64,000 bases of DNA, from contig NZ_VDET01000002.1 of assembly GCF_006381105.1 (NCBI RefSeq), positions 775,546 through 839,545 of the forward strand, given 5' to 3'. The notes under the pieces were generated by a model. The model was not told where the DNA came from, did no database searches, and saw only the letters and a program-made list of their open reading frames with translations. The position numbers and the translations under genes were made by a program. Source of the stretch: Flavicella sediminum. Lineage in GTDB: Bacteria; Bacteroidota; Bacteroidia; Flavobacteriales; Flavobacteriaceae. Positions 25,528 to 33,517 of the stretch are shown here, piece by piece; positions within the stretch are counted from its first letter, which is position 1, and every line of letters starts with the position of its first letter.

Positions 25528-26314
25528 TTTTTAAAATCATTTCGTTCCAACCTTTAGCTCCTTTAAAACTCGACTTCTGTAGTTTTGCATTCATCAAATT
25601 CACATATTCTCCTTTATGATTTTGAATGGCAATGGGGATGTTTACACTATTTAATAAAGGAATATCGTTTTCCCCATCTCCCAAACCAATAGATTTCACT
25701 TCTTCTTGATACATTTCTTCAAAAATTGCGACACACATTTCAACAGCTCTGCCTTTGTCTTGATTTTCACCAATCAAATGGTAAAAGCGTCCGCCTTTGG
25801 TGATTTTCAAACCCTGCATTTCAGCAAGTTTTTCTAGTCGTTGCAAATCCGAATCTTTTTCCAATACAAAAGGTTCTGTAAAATTTCGTTGCTGGGCTGT
25901 TTTTGCATTTTCTTCCGACAAACCCGTAAGTTCCATCACTTTTTCAACAGTCATATCACTAAAACCTAGCAGACCAAATTCTTTTTTATGGTACTCATAA
26001 AAAGTCAATACTTGTTTATAAGAAACTCCAAGTTGCAATATATAATAGGCTTCAAAGGCTTCTAAGAAAGAAAAATCAAAACCCTTATAATTTTTAGGAA
26101 TAAATAAGGCGGCACCATTTTCAACGATAAAAGGTTCTGCTACACCTACTTTCTGTTGCAGTAGTTCCACTTCTATTTTTGTTTTACTTGTGGTAAAAAC
26201 TAAGGGAATTTCATTTTTAAAAATCTGTTCCAAAGCAGCTTTAGATGCCGCAAATGAATAATCATCGTGGTTTAAAAAAGTACCATCTAAATCTGTAAAT
26301 ACAATTGTTTTCAT
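25520..26314 (-). CDS. HAD-IIB phosphatase, mannosyl/glucosyl-3-phosphoglycerate phosphatase type
   Basis: A 264-residue HAD hydrolase with DLDGT at the N-terminus (Asp8 nucleophile, Asp10), TSKTKIEVE (motif II), a cap domain and GLGDGENDIPLL (motif IV). Length and cap pattern match the MPGP family that dephosphorylates 3-phospho-glycosylglycerates. It is the first gene of the four-gene operon, downstream of TAGTTTTG. Its product would be free glucosylglycerate (or mannosylglycerate) made from the GpgS-like enzyme's product. Confidence 0.87.
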   Translation of the reverse strand: MKTIVFTDLDGTFLNHDDYSFAASKAALEQIFKNEIPLVFTTSKTKIEVELLQQKVGVAEPFIVENGAALFIPKNYKGFDFSFLEAFEAYYILQLGVSYKQVLTFYEYHKKEFGLLGFSDMTVEKVMELTGLSEENAKTAQQRNFTEPFVLEKDSDLQRLEKLAEMQGLKITKGGRFYHLIGENQDKGRAVEMCVAIFEEMYQEEVKSIGLGDGENDIPLLNSVNIPIAIQNHKGEYVNLMNAKLQKSSFKGAKGWNEMILKNV

Positions 26315-26404
26315 AGTTCAAATCCATATTTAAAACAACAGGACAATTGCAAGTAGAATGCTGTCTCTATTGAAAGTAGAAGCGACAACCGCTTTAACTT
26401 GCAA

Positions 26405-26412
26405 CAAAACTA
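26405..26412 (-). promoter_or_regulatory. Candidate -7 element (TAGTTTTG) for the glucosylglycerate operon
   Basis: A full match to TAnnTTTG on the minus strand, 90 nt before the phosphatase start. No convincing -33 TTG is visible at the usual spacing. The long leader is unusual but has no recognisable riboswitch. Confidence 0.4.
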
Positions 26413-26529
26413 AATCATTTTTAAAGAAATAAACCTGTTAAAAAACAGGGTTTACCTTGCTCCTTTCCCACTTATAATTGAAATTAAATTTACCACGCGA
26501 GAATTTCAGAAAGAAAAGTATGTAAAACA

Positions 26530-26561
26530 AAAAACCATCTATCAGATGATAGATGGTTTTC
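26530..26561 (-). terminator. Terminator of the tRNA-Cys transcript
   Basis: A perfect 14-bp stem AAAACCATCTATCA / TGATAGATGGTTTT with a 2-nt loop, followed by T-rich sequence on the minus strand, directly after the CCA end of the tRNA. Confidence 0.9.
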
Positions 26562-26563
26562 CT

Positions 26564-26637
26564 TGGAGGCGTCGAGCGGATTCGAACCGCTGTAGATGGT
26601 TTTGCAGACCACTGCCTAGCCACTCGGCCACAACGCC
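26564..26637 (-). tRNA. tRNA-Cys (anticodon GCA)
   Basis: The minus strand folds as a tRNA: acceptor GGCGTTG with CGACGCC, D-arm around GCCGAGTGGCTAGGC, anticodon loop CTGCAAA giving GCA (Cys), T-arm GCGGTTCGAATCCGC, discriminator U and an encoded CCA end (26564-26566 on the plus strand as TGG). Length 74 nt including CCA. It lies between folB and the glucosylglycerate operon and has its own terminator. Confidence 0.97.
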
Positions 26638-26693
26638 ATTGCGGATGCAAATTTAGTTATTTTTCCTGTTTGAACAAGAACTTTTTAATATAA

Positions 26694-27053
26694 TTATTTT
26701 CTTCGCTTTGTAAGTACGATTGTTACCTGCTCCACATCCCCGCCAATTGGTGGATTTATCTTAGAAACAGAGACTTTTACCTTCTTTACAATTGCGATTT
26801 CATTCAATACTCTATCTAAAATTCTTTTGGCAACATGCTCTAATAATTCCGATCTTATCGCCATTTCTTGCTTTACAATCAAATTTAAATGCACATAATC
26901 TACCGTATCTGCCAATTTATCAGAAATAGATGAAGCTTTTAAATCGGCTTTTACTTCCACATCTACTCTATAATCTGAACCAATTTTTGCTTCTTCCTCT
27001 AAACAACCATGATACGCATATACACGAATGTTTTCTACTTTAATTGTTCCCAT
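26694..27053 (-). CDS. folB: Dihydroneopterin aldolase
   Basis: A 119-residue protein, the standard FolB length. It shows VENIRVYAYHGCLEEEAKIG at the N-terminus, the DTVDYVHL middle segment, SELLEHVAKRI with the catalytic-region Glu, and VSKINPPIGGDVEQVTI near the end. FolB converts 7,8-dihydroneopterin to 6-hydroxymethyl-7,8-dihydropterin and glycolaldehyde in folate synthesis. Cytosolic octamer in known members. A TAAATTTG promoter element lies 17 nt upstream of its ATG; the tRNA-Cys follows downstream. Confidence 0.93.
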   Translation of the reverse strand: MGTIKVENIRVYAYHGCLEEEAKIGSDYRVDVEVKADLKASSISDKLADTVDYVHLNLIVKQEMAIRSELLEHVAKRILDRVLNEIAIVKKVKVSVSKINPPIGGDVEQVTIVLTKRRK

Positions 27054-27069
27054 ATTTTTATTTAGGCCA

Positions 27070-27077
27070 CAAATTTA
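27070..27077 (-). promoter_or_regulatory. Candidate -7 promoter element (TAAATTTG) for folB
   Basis: An exact TAnnTTTG match on the minus strand, 17 nt before the folB ATG. The implied leader is very short. Confidence 0.45.
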
Positions 27078-27123
27078 GCAAACAAAAAAAGAAAACCGCT
27101 TTTAAATCCCATTCTATTTTCCA

Positions 27124-27162
27124 TAAAAAAATGTCGAAACAATTTTAGTATTTCGACATTTC
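27124..27162 (-). terminator. Rho-independent terminator after the 77-residue gene
   Basis: AAATGTCGAAA and TTTCGACATTT form a perfect 11-bp stem with an 11-nt loop followed by T4 on the minus strand, within 10 nt of the stop codon upstream. Confidence 0.85.
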
Positions 27163-27169
27163 TAAGAAA

Positions 27170-27403
27170 CTAATCCAAAGAACCATCTCTTTTTCTTCGT
27201 TTCAATCCTGTGATGTGTTCTGCCATAAAACGTTGCATAAACGACATCTTCTTTAGTTCATTTGGGCGACTCAAGTCGGTGCGATAATTTTTTATTTTAC
27301 GAATCATCTTCCCCGAATAATACTGTCTCCCCCAACCTGTTGGAGACTTCACTTCACGAGCATCACCTTCAAACAAACTAGCATCTAATGTTTGATCTGT
27401 CAT
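27170..27403 (-). CDS. Small basic hypothetical protein
   Basis: A 77-residue protein, acidic at the N-terminus (ASLFEGDAREVK) and basic at the C-terminus (ITGLKRRKRDGS). It contains SPTGWGRQYYSGKMIRK and no signal peptide or membrane segment. I do not recognise the family. Support for reality: a tight terminator directly after its stop, an upstream gap able to hold a promoter, and no competing frame. It lies divergent from glnS. Confidence 0.6.
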   Translation of the reverse strand: MTDQTLDASLFEGDAREVKSPTGWGRQYYSGKMIRKIKNYRTDLSRPNELKKMSFMQRFMAEHITGLKRRKRDGSLD

Positions 27404-27553
27404 AATTTTTCAATTTTAAAGTGAAACATGAGGAACTAGCTAGCGAAAAACGCAATCTATAAGTTACAAAAAATTGAGCCATTATTTGCATAAAACCCCT
27501 ATTATTTTTACAAGTTCGCGCTTTAAAAGCCTTACTATTCTCACTAATTTCAG

Positions 27554-27561
27554 TAAATTTG
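27554..27561 (+). promoter_or_regulatory. Candidate -7 promoter element (TAAATTTG) for glnS
   Basis: An exact TAnnTTTG match, 31 nt before the ATG at 27593. No clear -33 TTG. Confidence 0.45.
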
Positions 27562-27592
27562 CCACTTTAATTAACAATTCAACTTGTTGAAG

Positions 27593-29683
27593 ATGACAGA
27601 AGAAAAAAAGTCTTTGAACTTTATAGAACAAATCATTGAAGAAGATTTAAACAATGGTTTATCGCAAGAAAAATTGCGTTTTCGTTTCCCCCCAGAACCG
27701 AATGGTTATTTACATATAGGGCATGCAGCTTCTATTTGTTTAAACTTTGGTTTGGGATTGAAATACAACGCCCCTGTAAACTTACGTTTCGACGATACAA
27801 ACCCTGCCAAAGAAGAGCAGGAATATGTAGACGCTATTAGAAGAGATGTAAAATGGTTAGGGTTTCAATGGGATCAGGAATTCTTTTCATCAGACTATTT
27901 TCAGCAATTGTATGATTGGACCATTGAAATTATAAAAGACGGAAAAGCGTATATAGACAACCAATCTTCAGAAGATATGGCTACCCAAAAGGGAACGCCA
28001 ACAACACTTGGAACCAACAGTCCGAATAGAGATCGTTCTGTTGAAGAAAATTTAGCGCTTTTTCAAAAAATGAAAGACGGCGAATTGGAAGAAGGTTCTC
28101 ATGTGTTAAGAGCAAAAATTGACATGCAGCATGTAAACATGCATATGCGTGACCCAATTATGTATCGTATTTTAAAAAGAGAACACCATAGAACTGGAAA
28201 TGATTGGTGTATTTACCCAATGTACGACTGGACACATGGTGAGTCAGATTATTTAGAACAAATTTCTCACTCTATTTGTACTTTAGAATTTAAAAGTCAT
28301 AGAGATTTATACGATTGGTACGTAGACCAAGTTGTAGACACGAATAAACTAAGACCTAAACAACGTGAATTTGCCCGTAGAAACTTGAGCTATACGGTAA
28401 TGAGCAAGCGTAAACTGTTACAATTGGTTGAAGAAGGCGTGGTAAACGGTTGGGATGACCCACGTATGCCAACTATTTCAGGTTTACGAAGAAGAGGATA
28501 TACAGCCAATGCCATTCGAAAATTTAGCGAAACAGCTGGAATTTCAAAAAGAGACAATGTTACGGATGTTGCGCTATTAGAATATTGCATCAAAGATGAT
28601 TTGAACAAATCGGCACCCCGTGTGATGGCTGTTTTAGATCCTTTAAAATTGGTCATTACCAATTACCCAGAAGGAAAAGAAGAGTGGGTAACTGCTGAAA
28701 ACAACCCAGAAGACGAAAATGCAGGTACTAGAGAAGTTCCTTTTTCTAAAGAAATTTATATTGAAAAGGAAGATTTTAGAGAACAAGCCAATAAAAAATT
28801 CTTCCGTTTAAAATTAGGCGGTGAGGTTCGTTTGAAAAACACCTACATTATCAAAGCAAATGATGTTGTAAAAGACGCTTCAGGAAATATCACAGAAGTT
28901 CATTGTACCTATGATGAAGACTCTAAAAGTGGTAGCGGAACAGAAGCTAGTAAGCGTAGAGTAAAAGGAACCTTGCATTGGGTTTCTATTCAACATGCCG
29001 TAAAAGCGGAAGTTAGAATGTACGATCGTTTGTTTAGCGACGAAGCACCTGACAGTCATAAAGACAAAGATTTTAAAGAATTTATCAACCCAAATTCTTT
29101 AACAATAGGAAGTGCTTTTGTAGAGCCTAGTTTGACATCAGCGCTTGCTGGTGATAAATTCCAATTCCAAAGAAAAGGATATTTCTGTGCCGACCTAGAC
29201 AGCAATGCTGAGCAATTAGTGTTTAACAAAACAGTTGGATTAACAGACTCATGGGCCAAACAAGAAAAAAAATCGAGCGCCCCTGCTAAAAATGATTCTT
29301 TTGAAAAAGTGGGACCAATTGCAGGTAAATTTTTAAAAGCAAGAAGTGACGAAGAGCGAGATGCCTTTAAAGCAGAAATTGCTGACTTGGCGAAAAACAT
29401 TCCTTTTGACGCATTAATTGCCTCTTTCTCTACGGCAAAATCGAATAAAGAATTATTGTCTTGTTTGTTGGTGTTGCCTCATATAGAAACAAAAGAAGAT
29501 GAAAACTTTGCTAGTTTTATAAAAACAAGCTTAGGATCTAACAATTCTACCATAAAAGTTGAAGTCGTTAAATATGTGATTAGCAATACTTGGTTGCTCA
29601 CAAAATTTGACGCTCTTTTACAAAACTTAAAAACAGAAGATAAAAATCCTTTTGTAAGAAGTTTGTTGGAAGAAGCTTTGTAA
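27593..29683 (+). CDS. glnS: Glutaminyl-tRNA synthetase with C-terminal extension
   Basis: Class I synthetase of 696 residues (start at the ATG MTEEKKSLNF; a TTG 9 nt earlier is less likely). PPEPNGYLHIGHA contains the HIGH motif and VMSKRKL is the KMSKS equivalent; the anticodon-binding beta-barrels end near residue 555 (LVFNKTVGLTDSWAKQ). E. coli GlnRS is about 554 residues, so about 140 residues are extra. This tail starts with a Ser/Ala/Lys linker and then a helical segment (EERDAFKAEIADLAK to VRSLLEEAL). Glutamine-tRNA ligases with extra C-terminal domains are known, but this tail lacks the usual YqeY end motif. Charges tRNA-Gln in the cytosol. Followed by a perfect terminator. Confidence 0.96.
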   Translation: MTEEKKSLNFIEQIIEEDLNNGLSQEKLRFRFPPEPNGYLHIGHAASICLNFGLGLKYNAPVNLRFDDTNPAKEEQEYVDAIRRDVKWLGFQWDQEFFSSDYFQQLYDWTIEIIKDGKAYIDNQSSEDMATQKGTPTTLGTNSPNRDRSVEENLALFQKMKDGELEEGSHVLRAKIDMQHVNMHMRDPIMYRILKREHHRTGNDWCIYPMYDWTHGESDYLEQISHSICTLEFKSHRDLYDWYVDQVVDTNKLRPKQREFARRNLSYTVMSKRKLLQLVEEGVVNGWDDPRMPTISGLRRRGYTANAIRKFSETAGISKRDNVTDVALLEYCIKDDLNKSAPRVMAVLDPLKLVITNYPEGKEEWVTAENNPEDENAGTREVPFSKEIYIEKEDFREQANKKFFRLKLGGEVRLKNTYIIKANDVVKDASGNITEVHCTYDEDSKSGSGTEASKRRVKGTLHWVSIQHAVKAEVRMYDRLFSDEAPDSHKDKDFKEFINPNSLTIGSAFVEPSLTSALAGDKFQFQRKGYFCADLDSNAEQLVFNKTVGLTDSWAKQEKKSSAPAKNDSFEKVGPIAGKFLKARSDEERDAFKAEIADLAKNIPFDALIASFSTAKSNKELLSCLLVLPHIETKEDENFASFIKTSLGSNNSTIKVEVVKYVISNTWLLTKFDALLQNLKTEDKNPFVRSLLEEAL

Positions 29684-29693
29684 TACTTCATAG

Positions 29694-29735
29694 AGCCTGT
29701 CGAAATAGATATTAACTTCGACAGGCTTCTTTTTT
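29694..29735 (+). terminator. Rho-independent terminator of glnS
   Basis: AGCCTGTCGAA / TTCGACAGGCT is a perfect 11-bp stem with a 12-nt loop followed by TCTTTTTT, starting 10 nt past the glnS stop. Confidence 0.92.
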
Positions 29736-29790
29736 AGCGCTAACAAATACTGTCTGCCTATTTAATAAGACCAACCTTAAAAGCATAAAA

Positions 29791-30846
29791 ATGATTCAAA
29801 CAGAAGAAACATTTATCTCGCAAACCATCCTTCATAAAATAGGAAACAAGCATACGGAAATAGACAATTTTGTTTCGAACAACTTGTTAAATACGGAAGA
29901 TGAAGACTTGTATAAATTGTTGTTTTCTATGAGTTTGAAGCCGTTTGGTAAAATCAATGAATTTTACAATTTCACACATAGCACACATCTTTCAATGAAT
30001 GAAATGTATACCTATTGCAGTGAAGTTTTTGAGGATCCAAATAATTTTATCACCAACAGTAAATACATAGCCCAACATTTATTTGAACAATCTTCACATC
30101 CTCAAATAAAAACAGGTGATTTGATTGTCTCTTATTTTTCAGATATTTTTATCAAAGGAGAATTGGTCGATGCTATCGGGATTTTAAAAATAGAAAAACG
30201 TACCGCTTTCTTTCAAACACAAAAAGATGGGAAGGATATTTTTTTAGAAATAGACAAAGGCATCAATCCAGGAAAAATTGACAAAGGTTGTTTGATTTTA
30301 AATACGGAAAAAGAAAATGGTTTTACCGTTTTAAGCATTGACAACAACAATTACGACGCCACTTATTGGAAGGAACATTTTTTAAATATAACCTACGCCG
30401 ATGATGACAATGCACAAACCAAGCATTTTTTAGACATGTGTAAGACCTTTTCTAGCACGGTTGTAAAAGAAGAGTTAGGAAAACAAGAGCAGGCTGAATT
30501 TTTAAGCACTACTGTTGGTTATTTTTCAGAAAAAGATGTAGTGAGTCCTAAAGAATTTGAAGAAACTGTTTTTGCACATAACGACAGTATTCGAAATGCT
30601 TTTATTGAATACAAAGAATTGTTTGAAGACAAAAAACAAATTGATTTTTGGGATGAATTCCAGGTGTCAAATTCCGTATTTGAATCGCAAAAAAGGAAAA
30701 TCAAAAATGAAATTAAGTTGGATACACATATCCAAATAAAATTAGATTTAGAAAATCCAGCTAGTACCAAGGAGTATTTAGAAAAAGGTTTTGATGAAGA
30801 AAAGCAAATGCATTTTTACAAGGTGTATTTTAACAACGAACTGTAA
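29791..30846 (+). CDS. Nucleoid-associated protein, NdpA/YejK family
   Basis: A 351-residue cytosolic protein whose layout matches the 37-kDa nucleoid-associated protein family (PF04245): an N-terminal alpha/beta part with KTGDLIVSYFSDIF and LKIEKRTAFFQTQ, and a C-terminal part with LDTHIQIKLDLENPA. E. coli YejK of this family binds nucleoid DNA. No catalytic motif. Single gene on the plus strand, convergent with the lipoprotein gene downstream. Confidence 0.8.
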   Translation: MIQTEETFISQTILHKIGNKHTEIDNFVSNNLLNTEDEDLYKLLFSMSLKPFGKINEFYNFTHSTHLSMNEMYTYCSEVFEDPNNFITNSKYIAQHLFEQSSHPQIKTGDLIVSYFSDIFIKGELVDAIGILKIEKRTAFFQTQKDGKDIFLEIDKGINPGKIDKGCLILNTEKENGFTVLSIDNNNYDATYWKEHFLNITYADDDNAQTKHFLDMCKTFSSTVVKEELGKQEQAEFLSTTVGYFSEKDVVSPKEFEETVFAHNDSIRNAFIEYKELFEDKKQIDFWDEFQVSNSVFESQKRKIKNEIKLDTHIQIKLDLENPASTKEYLEKGFDEEKQMHFYKVYFNNEL

Positions 30847-30896
30847 TAAATCGAATTCCAAAATACTGCTGCTCCCTAAAAATACGTCAAGCTTTT

Positions 30897-31886
30897 TTAG
30901 AGCACTTTTACCGTCTTTAAAATAGCCTCCAACTCAAACATAAAATCACGTTTTTCAACAGAAGGTGCATAGGTAAATCCTTCTAAAACAATCCATCTTT
31001 TATTTGCCGTATCACGAAGGATAAAACTGACAAAGGGCCCAGCCATAAAATCATTCATCAATTCCCATTTACCATAGGTTTTAAAAGTATTTTTTTCATC
31101 TAAAGTTGTTTTGTAAACCCTAGGTTTTGTTGCTTTTTCAGTAATCATGTACATCCCTTCTTTGCTTCCAGGTAAAAACTTCTTCCCTATAGAATCTCTG
31201 ATTTGAACCACTGTTTCTAAAATATTTTCTGGTTCATTTTCCATTGGAACCGAATACACCAAAATATTTGATCTCCCGTCTCCTTTTGCAATTCCTCCAG
31301 ATAAATATTGACGTAGCCATAGAAATTCTCCAGTATCTTCAACCGTTCTAAAAAACGTAGGAATAGTCATTTCAACACCCAGCTGTGTTAAGGTTTTATA
31401 CTTTCCTTTCGCGAAAGATTTTTTAGCAATTTTATCCTGAATATTCGCAATGTCCGATTTCTTAAATACAGCAATCAATTCATCTTTATACAAGTCAAGC
31501 GTATTTATAATTTCTTCTTCCGTAGGTCCTACAATTCTAACAATTTGTTGCGGCCTTGCGTAATGATCTCTTTTTGTTTGAAAGGCGTTTAGGGTATCTA
31601 TTTCTACAATTAGAATATTTCTACTTGTTCTAAACATTTTCCCAAAAGAATTCGAAGGAATTTGAGAAACATCAAATTGATTTTCTTCTTGTGGCAAACC
31701 AATAACGGGAGTCATGATAATCTCCTTCAACTTTCCTCCTACTTCACCCTGCCATTTGCTATTGTCCATTACAATTAACAAATGGTTCATTCTTCCATTG
31801 GAATCAGAAATTACCGGTTTGGCATTTTTATTTTCACAACCCACCAATGCAACAAAAGTAAGCAGACCTAAAAGTATGTTTTTCAT
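30897..31886 (-). CDS. DUF4837 family lipoprotein
   Basis: A 329-residue protein with lipobox FVALVGC (Cys17). The rest (NHLLIVMDNSKWQGEVGGKL near the start; YARPQQIVRIVGPTEEEI in the middle; GFTYAPSVEKRDFMFELEA at the end) fits the Bacteroidetes-specific DUF4837 lipoproteins of unknown function. It lies 30 nt downstream of a lytic transglycosylase gene and follows an OmpA-like lipoprotein, which hints at an envelope role. Outer or inner membrane lipoprotein. Confidence 0.8.
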   Translation of the reverse strand: MKNILLGLLTFVALVGCENKNAKPVISDSNGRMNHLLIVMDNSKWQGEVGGKLKEIIMTPVIGLPQEENQFDVSQIPSNSFGKMFRTSRNILIVEIDTLNAFQTKRDHYARPQQIVRIVGPTEEEIINTLDLYKDELIAVFKKSDIANIQDKIAKKSFAKGKYKTLTQLGVEMTIPTFFRTVEDTGEFLWLRQYLSGGIAKGDGRSNILVYSVPMENEPENILETVVQIRDSIGKKFLPGSKEGMYMITEKATKPRVYKTTLDEKNTFKTYGKWELMNDFMAGPFVSFILRDTANKRWIVLEGFTYAPSVEKRDFMFELEAILKTVKVL

Positions 31887-31916
31887 AGTATGTTTTTCTC
31901 AATTAAAAATTTGCAA

Positions 31917-33488
31917 TTACAAGGATTTCTGATAAATATAGAGTTTTTTACCTGGCACAATATTCCCTCTATCACCAATACCATTCCAATCCTTCAATTC
32001 TTGTATGGTAATTTTTGGATATTTTTTTGAGATGCTCCAAAGTGAATCTCCTTTTTTTACGGTATAACTAATTTTCTCTCCTTTACCTGCCACAGGCTTC
32101 TTCGACTTTGTGCTGCTTGAAGTTTTTGCCACCGTAAAATTCAAACGCTTTGGATAAATCGTTAAGCGCTTACCGATACTAATATTAGAAGTACGCATGC
32201 TGTTCCATTTTTTTATATCCGAAACACGAACTCCGTATCTATTCGCAATTTTCCCCAAATAATCGCCGCTTTTAACCGTATAACGAATTCTTTGGCTCAT
32301 TTCAAAATATTGCGGAAGTGGTTTTTCTCTTGCAGCTTCTTCTTTGGCCGCCAATTCATAAATCGCAGCTTCATTTTCTACAAAGGTCCCAATATGTTCT
32401 TTTGGCAACCGAATGGTATAATTTCGATCTTTTACAAAAGGAACGATGTCCAATTTGTATTCAGGGTTCAAAAATTGCAACATCTCCACACTTACATTCA
32501 AAGTTTCGTTTAATTGATCAAAAGTCAACAATCTTTTTGGTTGAATGGTATCTGTTGCAAAATGATATGTCATAGGTGCTACAGGTTGAATATTATGTTC
32601 TTCTGCATATTCAAAAATATACATGGTTGCATAAAATGCTGGTAAATACCCCGCTGTTTCCGAAGGTAAAAACGGACGAATATTCCAATAATTTCGGTGA
32701 CCACCAGATCGTCTAATAGCTTTGGAAACATTTCCGGGTCCAGAATTATAGGCTGCTAAAGCCAAATCCCAGTCGTTAAAAGTTTTGTACAGACTTTCTA
32801 AATATTTACAAGCAGCTTCTGCAGATTTTACAGGGTCTTGACGTTCATCAACATACGAACTGATATTTAAGCCAAACTGTTTTCCCGTTTGATACATAAA
32901 TTGCCAAATTCCCGTAGCGCCTACCCACGACTTTGCTCTAGGATTTAAAGCAGATTCCACAACCGCTAAATATTTTATTTCTAAAGGAATATCATACTTG
33001 TCCAAATATTTTTCAAACATTGGAAAATAGTATTTAGAACGAGCCATCATTTTAGGATAGTATTTAACTCTTGTTTTTAAATACGACTTGATCAATCTTT
33101 CCAAGTCTGGATTGTAAGCCAAGTCAAACGGAGTTTGAGCATCCAATAATTTCAATCGTTCTTTTAACAGCTCTGTTGACAGTTCAATATCTGCCATAGA
33201 CACTTCCTTTTCTTGGCCTTCATAATAAACCGGTAAGGCTTCAAAAAGCGGAGAACTGTACATGGTTTCCAACCACAAGCTATCCACTACAACTGAATAA
33301 TCTTCCAAAACTTCTTGTTTGGCGAGACTGTCCAATGCTACATCTTGAATTTGTAAGCTATCCAATACAAGCTCCTGTATTTTTAAACTATCTACATTTC
33401 TTACTATGGAATCAGATACCGCTTCTTGCGCATGCAAACTTCCCACCAACAACCCAAATATCAGGCTCAAACATTTTCCTTTTCTCAT
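31917..33488 (-). CDS. Membrane-bound lytic murein transglycosylase with two LysM domains (MltD-like)
   Basis: A 523-residue exported protein (signal peptide ends LHAQ, residue 21). A short DSL-containing repeat follows (about 33-70: VDSLKIQEL, LDSLQIQDV, LDSLAKQEV). The SLT domain at about 160-290 has the catalytic Glu178 in AVVESALNPRAKSW plus GATGIWQFM and AAYNSGPGN. Two LysM repeats lie at about 390-445 and 470-520 (YTVKSGDYLGKIA; YTVKKGDSLWSIS). These enzymes cleave MurNAc-GlcNAc bonds to anhydro-muropeptides and bind peptidoglycan through LysM. Located in an operon with OmpA-like lipoprotein, xth and DUF4837. Confidence 0.93.
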   Translation of the reverse strand: MRKGKCLSLIFGLLVGSLHAQEAVSDSIVRNVDSLKIQELVLDSLQIQDVALDSLAKQEVLEDYSVVVDSLWLETMYSSPLFEALPVYYEGQEKEVSMADIELSTELLKERLKLLDAQTPFDLAYNPDLERLIKSYLKTRVKYYPKMMARSKYYFPMFEKYLDKYDIPLEIKYLAVVESALNPRAKSWVGATGIWQFMYQTGKQFGLNISSYVDERQDPVKSAEAACKYLESLYKTFNDWDLALAAYNSGPGNVSKAIRRSGGHRNYWNIRPFLPSETAGYLPAFYATMYIFEYAEEHNIQPVAPMTYHFATDTIQPKRLLTFDQLNETLNVSVEMLQFLNPEYKLDIVPFVKDRNYTIRLPKEHIGTFVENEAAIYELAAKEEAAREKPLPQYFEMSQRIRYTVKSGDYLGKIANRYGVRVSDIKKWNSMRTSNISIGKRLTIYPKRLNFTVAKTSSSTKSKKPVAGKGEKISYTVKKGDSLWSISKKYPKITIQELKDWNGIGDRGNIVPGKKLYIYQKSL

Positions 33489-33517
33489 TCCTTATCGCAA
33501 TAATTTGCAGATTTTTT

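Noticed and set aside
26315-26404. Riboswitch in the long leader of the glucosylglycerate operon
   Set aside because: No recognisable riboswitch fold or terminator pair; only a promoter-like element is seen.
26438-26650. 70-codon minus-strand ORF
   Set aside because: It reads through the tRNA-Cys gene and its terminator; a shadow frame.
27593-29683. GlnRS-YqeY fusion
   Set aside because: The typical YqeY end motif is absent from the tail, so I do not name the domain.
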